From Eublepharis macularius (Eukaryota; Chordata; Lepidosauria; Squamata; Eublepharidae), in the NCBI RefSeq assembly GCF_028583425.1, contig NC_072800.1, forward strand, positions 9,003,001-9,067,000: a stretch of DNA of 64,000 bases, written 5' to 3'. Positions 56,191 to 64,000 of this stretch are shown here, piece after piece. Under the pieces are notes generated by a model, which made no database searches, was not told the origin of the DNA, and saw nothing but the letters and a program-made list of their open reading frames with translations. The position numbers and the translations under genes are program-made. Position 1 is the stretch's first letter. Each line of letters begins with the position of its first letter.

Positions 56191-57018
56191 ATGCACAGTG
56201 CTCTTTGATACCTAGAAAAGAATACATTGTGTTGGTTTATAGGCTTGTGAAAGGAAAAGCTGTATTTGATGAAATTGTTCATTCAGTGCTGCTCTTGAGG
56301 TATATGAGATCCCTAAACTTGGTCATCCTGAACAAAGCTTACAGCTATGGTTAATGAAAACGGCGTTCAAAGTTGATTGGTAGAGCTGAACCAGAACTCT
56401 CACATTTTGCCCTTAATCATCTTCTGTGCATCAGTCCATTGCAAGTTCATTCACCCGATGACAATTATGTCTGCATTCTTCATGAGATTGGTACTTTTCT
56501 GCAGCATCATGCATAATACAGCATATTCAGGATGGTGTCTCTGTTCACAGCCAGGTTGAGTCCAGAATGGTGGATTTTCCAAATAGTGAGGATTCCAAAT
56601 GGCAAGTGAGAGACCCACAAGATCTGAAGGCTCAAGTGGGTATATTCAACTTTTTTAAAGCAATGTATTTTAAATACTAATCCGCCTTTCTTACTGAGAT
56701 CCAAGGCCTATTACACACCGTGAATGAAAATACAATGTAATCAAACAGCCAGGACATTTACTGTGGAAAGTACAATAATGAAATGGTGTTTGCTGTTTTT
56801 TTATTTCCTGATAACATAGCCAATGCCACTCACTATCCTTTTTAAGCAAAAATGGTTGTGCCATTAGCATGTTAGTAAAGAGGCCACCACTAGCCGTGTT
56901 CAAGCTTAAGCTTGGATCTGCCCAGTGGTGATGAGTATCCCTTTCTTGGGGCAAAAAGATAACTTGAACAGGGCTGCCAGTGGTTACAGCTAAGCAGAAG
57001 GCCCGCTCATCTGTAATG
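56191..57018. other. Intergenic, CHMP5 to BAG1
   Basis: An L2-like antisense 3' end lies near 56680-56760 (TACTGAGATCCAAGGCCTAT). Otherwise nothing is recognised. Confidence 0.4.
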
Positions 57019-57026
57019 CCTGTAGC

Positions 57027-57340
57027 CAGGACTTTTTTTCTGGGAAAAGAGGCGGTGGAACTCAAGACCCCACAGTGACGTCACTTTGGGTCAGCTGGAA
57101 CAAGGGGGGAGTTTTTTAAAGTTTATATCATCCTCAGCGAAAATGGTCACATGGCTGGTGGCGCCCCCCACCCCCAATCAGCAGACAGAGGGGAGTTTAG
57201 ATTGCCCTCTGCACCAGCGCGGAGGGCAAGCTAAACTCCCCTCTGTGTGGAGATCAGGGGGCGGGGCCACCGGCTATGTGACCATTTTCAAGAGGTGCAG
57301 GAACTCCGTTCCCCCGCGTTCCAGCTGAAAAAAAGCCCTG
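57027..57340. mobile_element. hAT MITE, same family as 44428
   Basis: Ends CAGGACTTTTTTTC and GAAAAAAAGCCCTG, with 8 bp duplication CCTGTAGC at 57019-57026 and 57341-57348. It shares the inner palindrome CAGACAGAGGGGAGTTTAGA / CTAAACTCCCCTCTGTGTGG. Confidence 0.88.
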
Positions 57341-57637
57341 CCTGTAGCCAAAAAGGGGAGCTGGAGAAATAATACCTATGCTATGAAAATGGCATCCCTG
57401 TTCTTAGCATTGTTCCTACGAGTTCCAGAAATAAAATTATGAAGTTTTTTTCAATAACCTCCATGCTAGGAAAAGCTTCACCTGCAAAAGACCCAGGAGG
57501 CTGCAGTAAAAGATGCAGGGAACAGGGCTAGTAGTTAAAAAAAAAAAAAACCCTCACTCTGCATATGCTCAGCTCTCTGGTGTTGCTCAATGCAGCAGCC
57601 TAAGACACAAGCAAAAATAAACACATTAAGTGGCAGT

Positions 57638-57815
57638 AGAAAAGAGCAAGAGTCCAGTAGCACCTATAAGACTAACACAATTTGTGGTAGGGTAGCAGCT
57701 TTTGTGAGCCACAGCTCATTTCTTCAGAAAGCTCATCCCTACTGCAAATTGTTAGTCTTATAGGTGCTACTGGACTCTTGCTCTTTTCTGCTGCTACAGA
57801 CATACTAACACAGCT
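57638..57815. repeat. Palindromic hammerhead-like repeat, copy 2
   Basis: Arms GAGCAAGAGTCCAGTAGCAC and GTGCTACTGGACTCTTGCTC are perfect inverses. Between them on the minus strand is CTGAAGAAATGAGCTGTGGC followed by TCACAAAAGC, a decayed version of the core seen in the other copies. Confidence 0.7.
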
Positions 57816-58140
57816 ATCCATCTTGATCTACATCAAGTGGCAGCTTAACAAAATTTACTTTGGCCATCCGCTTTTCTGGATGAGGACTTCTACAGGATTT
57901 TCTCCTGTGTGGCGAGCAGGAAGCTTACACGGGAAACTCAACTTGGAGGGCTCTTCTGGCTCCCTTTTCTCCAGGGGAATTTTTTTTTATAAAGCTCCTT
58001 TTCTCAGAAACAAAGGGGAAACTGCTGCTGTTACAGGGCCTGTTTGGGAGCCCCCACCCCCACCATCTGGAAGCAATCCAGGGACCACAGGGCTGAGGAA
58101 GGAGGCTAAACCCGCCCTTGCCATGTTTCCCTTGATCAGA

Positions 58141-58387
58141 TTTGAATAGATCCAGAGGAGTCGGCTGTGTTAGTCTGTCCTTGCAAAATAGTGAAGAGTC
58201 CAGTAGCCCCTTTAAGACTAACCACGTTTATTGTAGCATAAGCTTTCGAGCACCACAGCTCTCTTCGTCAGATGCATGGAACTGGCCAGTTTCTTCTCAC
58301 CCTCCATGCGTCTGACGAAGAGAGCTGTGGTGCTCGAAAGCTTATGCTACAATAAACGTGGTTAGTCTTAAAGGGGCTACTGGATTT
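58141..58387. repeat. Palindromic hammerhead-like repeat, copy 3, at the BAG1 CpG island
   Basis: The left arm (about 58187-58275) and right arm (about 58303-58387) are near-perfect inverses. Each includes GAAGAGAGCTGTGGTGCTCG on one strand or the other. The right arm read on the plus strand shows CTGACGA, GAG...CTC, GAAAGC-TTAT-GCTA. It abuts the CpG island of BAG1. Confidence 0.8.
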
Positions 58388-59130
58388 GACTGTTTCCATT
58401 TCGCCTCCTGCTCTCCTCCCTTCGGGCCGGTTGTGTTCGTGCCCCCCGGGGCCGGGCCAGCGCCGGCAGGTTCCTGAGGGCACAACCGCGCGGTGTCCTT
58501 TTCAGGCGCCTCGCGGGGAAGGCGCCGGTGGGGACGGGGCGAGAAGAAACCCACGGCGACGCCCCGCCCCTGTGCCCCGCAGGCGGCGGGCGCTGAGGCG
58601 GCCTTGCTCCGAGGCAGCCAGGCCAGTGGCGGCGGCGGCGGCCTTGAGGGGCTCCGGGCGGCCCCGCTTCCTCCCGCGCCTCCCGCCCTTCTCCCCTCGG
58701 GCTGGCTGCCGCTTCCGGCCAGGGAGGAAGCGCTGCTGCGGGGCGGCCGGGCGGGGGCGGCGGCGGCGAGGCAGGCGCGGCATGGCGGTGCCCGGCGGGA
58801 ACGCGGCCCTGATGGTCACCGTCACCTACGGTAAGGGCTCGGCTCCGCCTCAGCCGGGCCGACCGGAGGAGCCGGCCGGGCCTCTGCGGGGCCGCCTCGG
58901 CTTCTCGGCGCCAGCCCGCCCCGCGCCCGGGCCTCCCTGGGCAGCCTTGCCCGAGGGGCCGGCCTGAGCGGAGCGCGGCCCGGGGCTCGGCCCGGCCGGC
59001 GGTGCGGGGAGTGCGGGGGAGAGGCGGCCCTGCCCGCCGGCGCCTGGTCCCTGCTGCGAGGCAGATCCTCCGCGGCTCGTGGGCGCTTGGGACAAACGCA
59101 CGTGAGAAAAAGCGCCGCGAACACGCAGGA
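58388..59130 (+). promoter_or_regulatory. BAG1: BAG1 CpG island and promoter region
   Basis: About 740 bp is extremely GC- and CpG-rich around the BAG1 start codon, with no TATA box. It begins directly at the edge of a palindromic repeat (58141-58387). The frame upstream of the ATG is open for 132 codons, compatible with a longer BAG1L-type product from an upstream non-AUG start, as known in mammals. Confidence 0.65.
58782..58830 (+). CDS. BAG1: BAG1 exon 1 coding part
   Basis: Sixteen codons plus one base of a split Gly. It begins at the ATG that corresponds to the short BAG1 isoform. The reading frame is also open upstream to 58386. Confidence 0.88.
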
Positions 59131-61448
59131 CTTGGGTCGAGGAGGCTAGGCTTGCCTCCTCCAGGTTGGGAAATTCCTGGAGATTGGAGGGGTGGAGCAT
59201 GGTGAGGACAGGATTTGGGACAGGGAGGGACCACAGCCGGTTATAATGCCATGGATTCCATCCTCTAAAGCAGCCATTTTCTCCAGGGGGACTGATCTCT
59301 GTCACCTGGAGATCAGTTGTAGTTCCAGGAGATCTCCAGCCACCACCTGGAGGCTGGCAACTGTACCTCCAGGTGGTGGCTGGAGAGCTCCTGGAATTAC
59401 AACTGATCTCCAGGCCATAGAAATCAGTTCCCCTGGAGAAAATGGCTGCTTTGGAGGGTGGGCACTATAGCATTATACCCTAATGAGGTCCCTCACCTCC
59501 TCAGACCTTGTCCTCCTCAGGCCCCAACCCCCCAATCTCCTGGAATTTCCCAACCTAGAGCTGGCAACCCAAGGGGAGACCTGGGTTCGAATTCTGCTCC
59601 CCCCTCAGATGCTTCCCAGGTAATCTTGGGCAAGTAACACACTCCCTCTCGGCCTGACCTGCCTCTTAGGGTTGTTGTGAGGATGAATGGAGGGGAGCGG
59701 AATGAGGTCAGGTTCTCTGGGTCCCCATTGGGCAGAAGGGCGAAGTATAAGTGAAGTAAATAATAGTAAGTACAGCATACCCCCCCTGCCCTTATCTTTA
59801 ACAGGAGTTGGCGTTGCCAGCTCCAGATTGGGAAATTCCTGGAGATTTGGGGGTGGAGCCAAGAGAGGATGGGGTAGGGAGGGACCTCAGCTGGGCATAA
59901 TGCCAAGGAGTCCACTTTCCAAGGTGGCCATTTTCTCCAGGGCAACTGAGCTCCGTCACCTGGAGATAAGGTGTAAAGCCAGGAGTTCTCCAGCTGCCAC
60001 GTGGAGGTTGACAACCCTAAATAATTATATATATAAATCCCTAGGATGGAGAAATCCTGCTTTTCCTGTGACTTACCAGGGACAGCTGGTGTGATGTAGA
60101 GGGTGAGTGTTGGTTCAGCATTAGAGAATCAGACTAGGATCTGGGGGGGGGGGCGGGATCCAGGTTTGAATCCCACTCTGCTGTGGAAGGTTCCTGGGTG
60201 ATCTTGGGTCAGTCCACACACTGTCAGCAAAATCTACCTTGGAGGGGTGTGGGGTGAAGGAAAAACGGAGGCGAGGAGAGTTGTTGCAAAAATGCTTTGG
60301 TTAATTTGACCTGGTGCTTTTGCCCAACGATTGTACCAAGATTGGAGAACTTTGAAAGAGGAAAAGATTGTACTCCAGGAATAACAGAGGTACTGTTTTC
60401 CAAGCAAGTAAGTCACTTCAATTCCCCATTGGTGAGAAAGACTGATACATAAAAGAAGTAAACAAATGAATAAATCCCATTTGTCGTTCATCTTGCTGTG
60501 TGATCTTGAGTTGATCACTAGGTTGGATCTAATAGTGTATTGTGGAAGGTGCTGGTGGATGTGGATCTTTTATTTGTTCTTGACAAAGTTGATTCTTTGG
60601 GCTGTGGGACCGTTGGGGACTGACAGCCATGCGGGTTGGGAAGAGGAAAGGGGTGAAACTCACACTTATGCCTCTTCTGCCTGCAGGAGAGAGGGCAGTC
60701 GCCCCCCTCCTCGTGCTGCCCTCCCACCCACATAGCTATTAACCCCCTTGGATCCCATGATCCTGGAAATCAGCTATCCTAGGTTTGGAAAGGAATGCTG
60801 AGTAGATGGGAACAAAGGGAAGATCTGTGATCCTTGCACACATGGATTGCTGGACCCCACCCAATCTCTCAGTCTAACCTACCTCACAATCAAAAAGAGT
60901 CCAGTAGCACCTTTAAGACTAACCAATTTTATTGTAGCATAAGCTTTCGAGAATCAAGTTCTCTTCGTCAGATGCATGATACAAAGGTGCTACTGGACTC
61001 TTTTTGATTTTGCTACTACAGACTAACACGGCTAACTCCTCTGGATCTTCTACCTCACAATGTGAGGCTAAAGTGGAGGAGAGAATTGTGCAGATTCTCG
61101 AAGAACGGGATTAAAATACACTAAAATAAATAATAAGGCCGCACCTGCTAAGTTCCTGCATGTCTATTTATTTATTTATTTGAAATAAATAAAATAAATT
61201 CCTGTATGTCAGGCTGCTGTTTCAAGAAAAGGAGGGATGGCAAGTTGAAAGTGGCAATCCCACTGCTGACTGGGGTGGCCCAGGCGGCAATCTGAATTTG
61301 TTCTTATTACGGCCTCCAGGTAATGAAAAGCACAGTCTTCAGATTGCTTCTCAGGAAGAAGATAGCCAGCCCACAGTACGTGACATGGCTCTCTTAATTG
61401 AACAAGTAACTGGAGTTCCACTGTCTTTTCAGAAACTGATATATAAAG
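58782..61448 (+). CDS. BAG1: BAG cochaperone 1, first two coding exons (3' part outside window)
   Basis: BAG1 is a nucleotide-exchange factor for HSP70/HSC70 that also links chaperones to the proteasome through a ubiquitin-like domain. Exon 1 (58782-58830) encodes MAVPGGNAALMVTVTY with donor GTAAGG. Exon 2 (61319-61448) encodes GNEKHSLQIASQ through GVPLSFQKLIYK with donor GTATCT. The junction splits a Gly codon. The product aligns with human BAG1 from TVTVTHSNEKHDLHVTSQ to FQKLIFK, which is the first half of the ubiquitin-like fold. The ATG has a good context (GGCATGG). The next exon (GKSLKEME in human) was not found before 64000. The BAG domain is therefore downstream. Confidence 0.93.
59149..59569. 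repeat. Inverted pair of a reptile repeat, arms about 205 bp, in BAG1 intron 1
   Basis: The left copy 59150-59356 and right copy 59364-59569 are reverse complements of one unit. Matching blocks are GGTTGGGAAATTCCTGGAGA / CTCCTGGAATTTCCCAACCT and AGCAGCCATTTTCTCCAGGG / CCTGGAGAAAATGGCTGCTT. A third, direct copy is at 59805-60018. Confidence 0.85.
59572..59775 (+). mobile_element. tRNA-derived SINE, family 3-like
   Basis: B-box-like GGGTTCGAATTCTGCTCCC, then GTAATCTTGGGCAAGTAACA, TTAGGGTTGTTGTGAGGATG and a GAAGTATAAGTGAAGTAAAT tail. The head is truncated. Confidence 0.75.
59805..60018 (+). repeat. Third copy of the unit in the inverted pair
   Basis: Starts GTTGCCAGCTCCAGATTGGG and ends GTGGAGGTTGACAACCCT, in the same direction as the left copy at 59150. 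The inverse relation of its start and end suggests a MITE-like unit. Confidence 0.75.
60086..60262 (+). mobile_element. tRNA-derived SINE, family 3
   Basis: GTGTGATGTAGAGGGTGAGT, the B-box-like GGTTTGAATCCCACTCTGCT, and GGGTGATCTTGGGTCAGTCC. The 3' end is lost. Confidence 0.75.
60890..61047. repeat. Palindromic hammerhead-like repeat, copy 4
   Basis: Arms AATCAAAAAGAGTCCAGTAG and CTACTGGACTCTTTTTGATT are perfect inverses. The left side carries the full core unit. The right side extends to GACTAACACGGCTAACTCCT, which the copy at 58141 also shows in inverse form. Confidence 0.75.
61319..61448 (+). CDS. BAG1: BAG1 exon 2
   Basis: 130 bp encoding the ubiquitin-like domain from NEKHSLQIASQEEDSQ to FQKLIYK, ending one base into a Gly codon. 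The acceptor is ctccag. Confidence 0.95.
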
Positions 61449-61784
61449 GTATCTAACATTTATATATTTATTTATTTGGTTAATTTATAGCCTGTGTGAG
61501 TGAAGATTGATTTTCTTTTTGAACTGTTACAGGAATACTTTTCATTATTTCCATCCCTAAATAAATTGTGAAATGTTTAAATCTTCAAAATACATATTGT
61601 GCAATGAGATAGGCATTTCTACAGAAAATGATAACAATGCATTCTTAATTTTTCTTCCTTGGTTCCCCCCCCCCCCCCGTTTAATTAGTACTTTTCCGAA
61701 CAGTGGTGTGTGAACCAGACGGGCACAGTTCGTATGAAGATATCTAGAGTGCCTGATACTGAATCAAAACATTGGGCCATCAGT

Positions 61785-61948
61785 GTAGTGTTCTCCGGCT
61801 GGCCGTGGCTCTCCAGAGGTTCAGACAGGGGCCTTTCTTAGCATTGGCTGCCCTGAGATGCTTTCGTTGGAGGTGCCGGGGATTGAACCCGGGACCTTAA
61901 TGCCTGGCATGTGCTTGATCACTGACTCGTGGCTCCTCCCTAAAACTT
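61785..61948 (-). mobile_element. tRNA-derived SINE, family 2, antisense
   Basis: Inverse B box GGGGATTGAACCCGGGACCT and inverse A-box region CATGTGCTTGATCACTGACT. Body segments match the family at 46238 in reverse. Confidence 0.6.
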
Positions 61949-62690
61949 GCAAAGCATCCTAACGTGGTGTCAGTCCGTGTTGCTCAGTATGATCTCTTCC
62001 AATGGCCGCCTGCTTTAGCCGGAGAGACCAGGAAATGGCTCAGGAAGCTTGTTACCCTTCTAGGTATTTGACAGCGCTGCTGTTTCTGCAATCCCAAACT
62101 GGTAGCAGAAATGGAGACATATAGAAGTCCTGGCGTAACCTCTGGGGTGAGTTTTACTTGGTGGCTCACAGTATGTAGGTAGATGTTTTAATCTAGTTTC
62201 CCAATACTGGATGCAGTTTGGAAAAAAATCCTGGCTATTATTTCTGCTGCTTTCATATTTGAGTTTTTCTCTTTATCAGTTTAACATGCAAGCAATTTAT
62301 GAGAGAAATAATGGGCTTATTCAACTTGCTGAAAAAAGGTGGGCACAAATCCAACATTTCAGAAATCTTAAGAATGATTTAATATTTGGTCTAATTTTAA
62401 TCATCTTGAGATTCATGTAGTTCTTTGCTTCTAAAGAAAATGTCTGTACTGAATATTTGAGCAAACAAATAGAAGGTCTTAAGTAACCTGCTGTTTAATA
62501 ATCGATTATCATGAGTCCTGTATGTCGCCCACAGATGTGTTCTAGCCAGGAGTGTCCTAATCGCCCTGATGTCACAGTGTGGCTTGGGAGGCAGAGATGT
62601 GTCAGCTCATCTAATGTGATGTTGCTGAGAGACTGGGCAGCTGAATACTAAGAAATGTTGAACAAGTCTTAAAATGAAAATTTTGAGACT
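61949..62690. other. BAG1 intron 2, nothing recognised
   Basis: No BAG1 exon 3 or named repeat seen. Confidence 0.45.
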
Positions 62691-62699
62691 GTGAGCAGC

Positions 62700-63096
62700 T
62701 TTTGTTAAACTGAATTTAACAAAATTCTCCCTGCAAATGGGCTCACAGCGGATTTACATCAGAAATTTAAAACATGGTAGCAACCATAAAATACAGCATA
62801 AACAGGCAGCTCATATTTGCACTTAGGGCCAATGGACAGGGCAGTTAAAAATTCATCCAGTGTAGAGTTGGCACATATCCGCGCCCCCCCCCCTCCCTGG
62901 GAAGGGCCCGTTGGGTAGCTCATCTGCCTCAACCCCCATAAGCCTGGCAGAACATTTCTATCTTACAGCCCCGGCAAAATGATAGCGGATCTTGTTGAGA
63001 CCGGGCCTCCAGAGACAGAGAGTTCCACCAGCTAGGTGCCAGAACCAAGAAGGTCCTGGCCCTGGTTGAGGCAAGACGAACCTCCTTGCGGCCAGG
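62700..63096 (-). mobile_element. L2-like LINE 3' end
   Basis: The minus strand gives a decayed C-terminal reading (FLVLAPSWWNSLSLEARS) followed by an L2-type 3' UTR (plus-strand GCAAATGGGCTCACAGCGGA). It is directly abutted by the LTR at 63097. Confidence 0.6.
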
Positions 63097-63594
63097 TGTC
63101 AGTCCTTGGCAGGTGGAATCCCCAAGTTCTCCACAGCAAACTCGCAGGTGTATTGGTTGAAGTAACTTTATTAGAGATTCAGCAAGTTCAAGGTGCTCAG
63201 ACATGTGCATTGGCAGAAGTGACGTAACTGGGGTTGGTGTTATTTATTGGGAACGTTCCTGTCATCAGGATAAGGGCTGTTAAAGTTTTTGGGTGTGAAA
63301 GAGCCAGGAGGTTGTCAGGTAGAAGGTAGGTTTAGTCTAGACAGAACGAAGAATGAAATCATCTCAGTTCCCAAGAAAGACACATTTTGAGCTGGCTGCA
63401 GCCAGCCTTCAAGGACACTTGCTGGAGGCAGCAGGGAAAGAGAAAGTAAATACTTGTGAGATAACCCACTGCCTTAACATCAATAAGAAACTTCTCATGC
63501 CCTCAGAGGACCAGTACGTAATACAGAATACATTCGTGGCAGATATGAACACAGAATACATTCATGGCAGATATGCAGACAGGCATATATGGCA
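63097..63594 (-). mobile_element. 3' LTR, Ty3/gypsy chromovirus, family A
   Basis: TGTCAGTCCT...ATATGGCA, similar to the solo LTR at 2886. A purine-rich tract on the minus strand (GGAGACCTTCTTGGGGAGGG, 63599-63618) adjoins it on the pol side, as expected for a polypurine tract. The 5' LTR would lie beyond the window. Confidence 0.75.
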
Positions 63595-63623
63595 AACTAC
63601 CCTCCCCAAGAAGGTCTCCCCCC

Positions 63624-64000
63624 TCACATTGACCCCGGTTTGTTAGGGTAAGCCTTGTGAAATTTGTTTACAAGTTTTGGGGCTTTTACCCATTCCCTCT
63701 GACTTTCATCAAAATGCATCCAACAAATTAAATAAAACATTTCTCCCCGTTTCCATTTTGAGTCCAGGATTCCTTTCACTTCATGGTGCAGTGGTCTGTC
63801 CACCACGGCGGGGGGGGGGGGGGCTCTGCAGTCCGGGTGCCACTTATCAGGCAGGGGAGCTTTTTTCAGATGGCTGAAATGAAATATCGGGTGAACATTC
63901 TTTAAATTCTTGGGTCGATTTACCTCTACAGTCACTTCATTGATTATTTTCTTGACCTGAAATGGATCTAAGAATTTCCACCCCAGTTTTTTACTAGGTT
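63624..64000 (-). mobile_element. Ty3/gypsy chromovirus pol, integrase C-terminal end with chromodomain (fossil element, partial)
   Basis: The minus strand from about 63935 to 63649 reads HPIFHFSHLKKAPL, then the chromodomain-like HHEVKGILDSKWKRGEMFYL and REWVKAPKLVNKFHKAYPNK. That is the usual end of chromovirus integrases. The element continues past 64000. In this part few or no breaks are seen. Confidence 0.82.

Noticed and set aside
58377-59234. A 285-codon minus-strand open frame over the BAG1 CpG island
   Set aside because: Stop codons are rare in GC-rich DNA. It is antisense to a real exon and has no recognisable domain.
61449-64000. BAG1 exon 3 (GKSLKEME-like) in the remaining intron
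   Set aside because: No matching sequence with splice sites was found, so it is probably beyond the window.

Overview
This window is vertebrate nuclear DNA, most likely from a squamate reptile. The host genes are split by ordinary GT-AG introns. The repeats are a squamate mix: BovB/RTE, CR1 with its ATTCTATG-type tail, L2-like and L1 LINEs, tRNA-derived SINEs, a DIRS element, hAT elements and Ty3/gypsy LTRs. I cannot name the species. A gecko-like or other lizard genome is only a guess.

Three host genes lie on the plus strand. (1) FH (fumarate hydratase) fills about 1,995-34,429. Coding exons 3-10 are all present, intact and in frame; exons 1-2 lie upstream of the window. (2) CHMP5 (ESCRT-III subunit) is complete in eight coding exons from 38,463 to 54,012, with a CpG-rich promoter at its 5' end. 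(3) BAG1 (HSP70 co-chaperone) starts at 58,782. Only its first two coding exons, covering the start of the ubiquitin-like domain, fall inside the window. The three genes act in unrelated processes (TCA cycle, membrane scission, chaperone cycling), so their adjacency is positional, not an operon.

Most of the rest is intronic and intergenic repeat. FH intron 2 ends with an L2 fragment and unremarkable sequence. FH intron 3 holds a 51-52 bp minisatellite inside an interspersed element, split by a solo LTR and by a large inverted-repeat element. FH intron 5 carries a nearly whole DIRS element (8,269-14,904) with a 905 bp hAT derivative inside it. FH intron 8 has an old LTR element whose 3' LTR was split by a CR1. 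FH intron 9 has a nest of two L1s and a gag-pro LTR element, then a second CR1 tail, an unrecognised minus-strand reading frame and a long G- and T-poor tract. CHMP5 introns carry SINEs, two solo LTRs and a hAT MITE. The BAG1 5' region is flanked by three palindromic repeats with a hammerhead-ribozyme-like core and a roughly 210 bp-arm inverted pair. The window ends in the 3' LTR and the end of pol of a Ty3/gypsy chromovirus.

No new cellular system is evident. The points most worth a second look are the FH-CHMP5-BAG1 gene order and BAG1 orientation, the hammerhead-like palindromic repeats, the textbook DIRS architecture and the unexplained 30.6-32.3 kb segment. All homology calls rest on reading the sequence and remembered family features; no database search was run.
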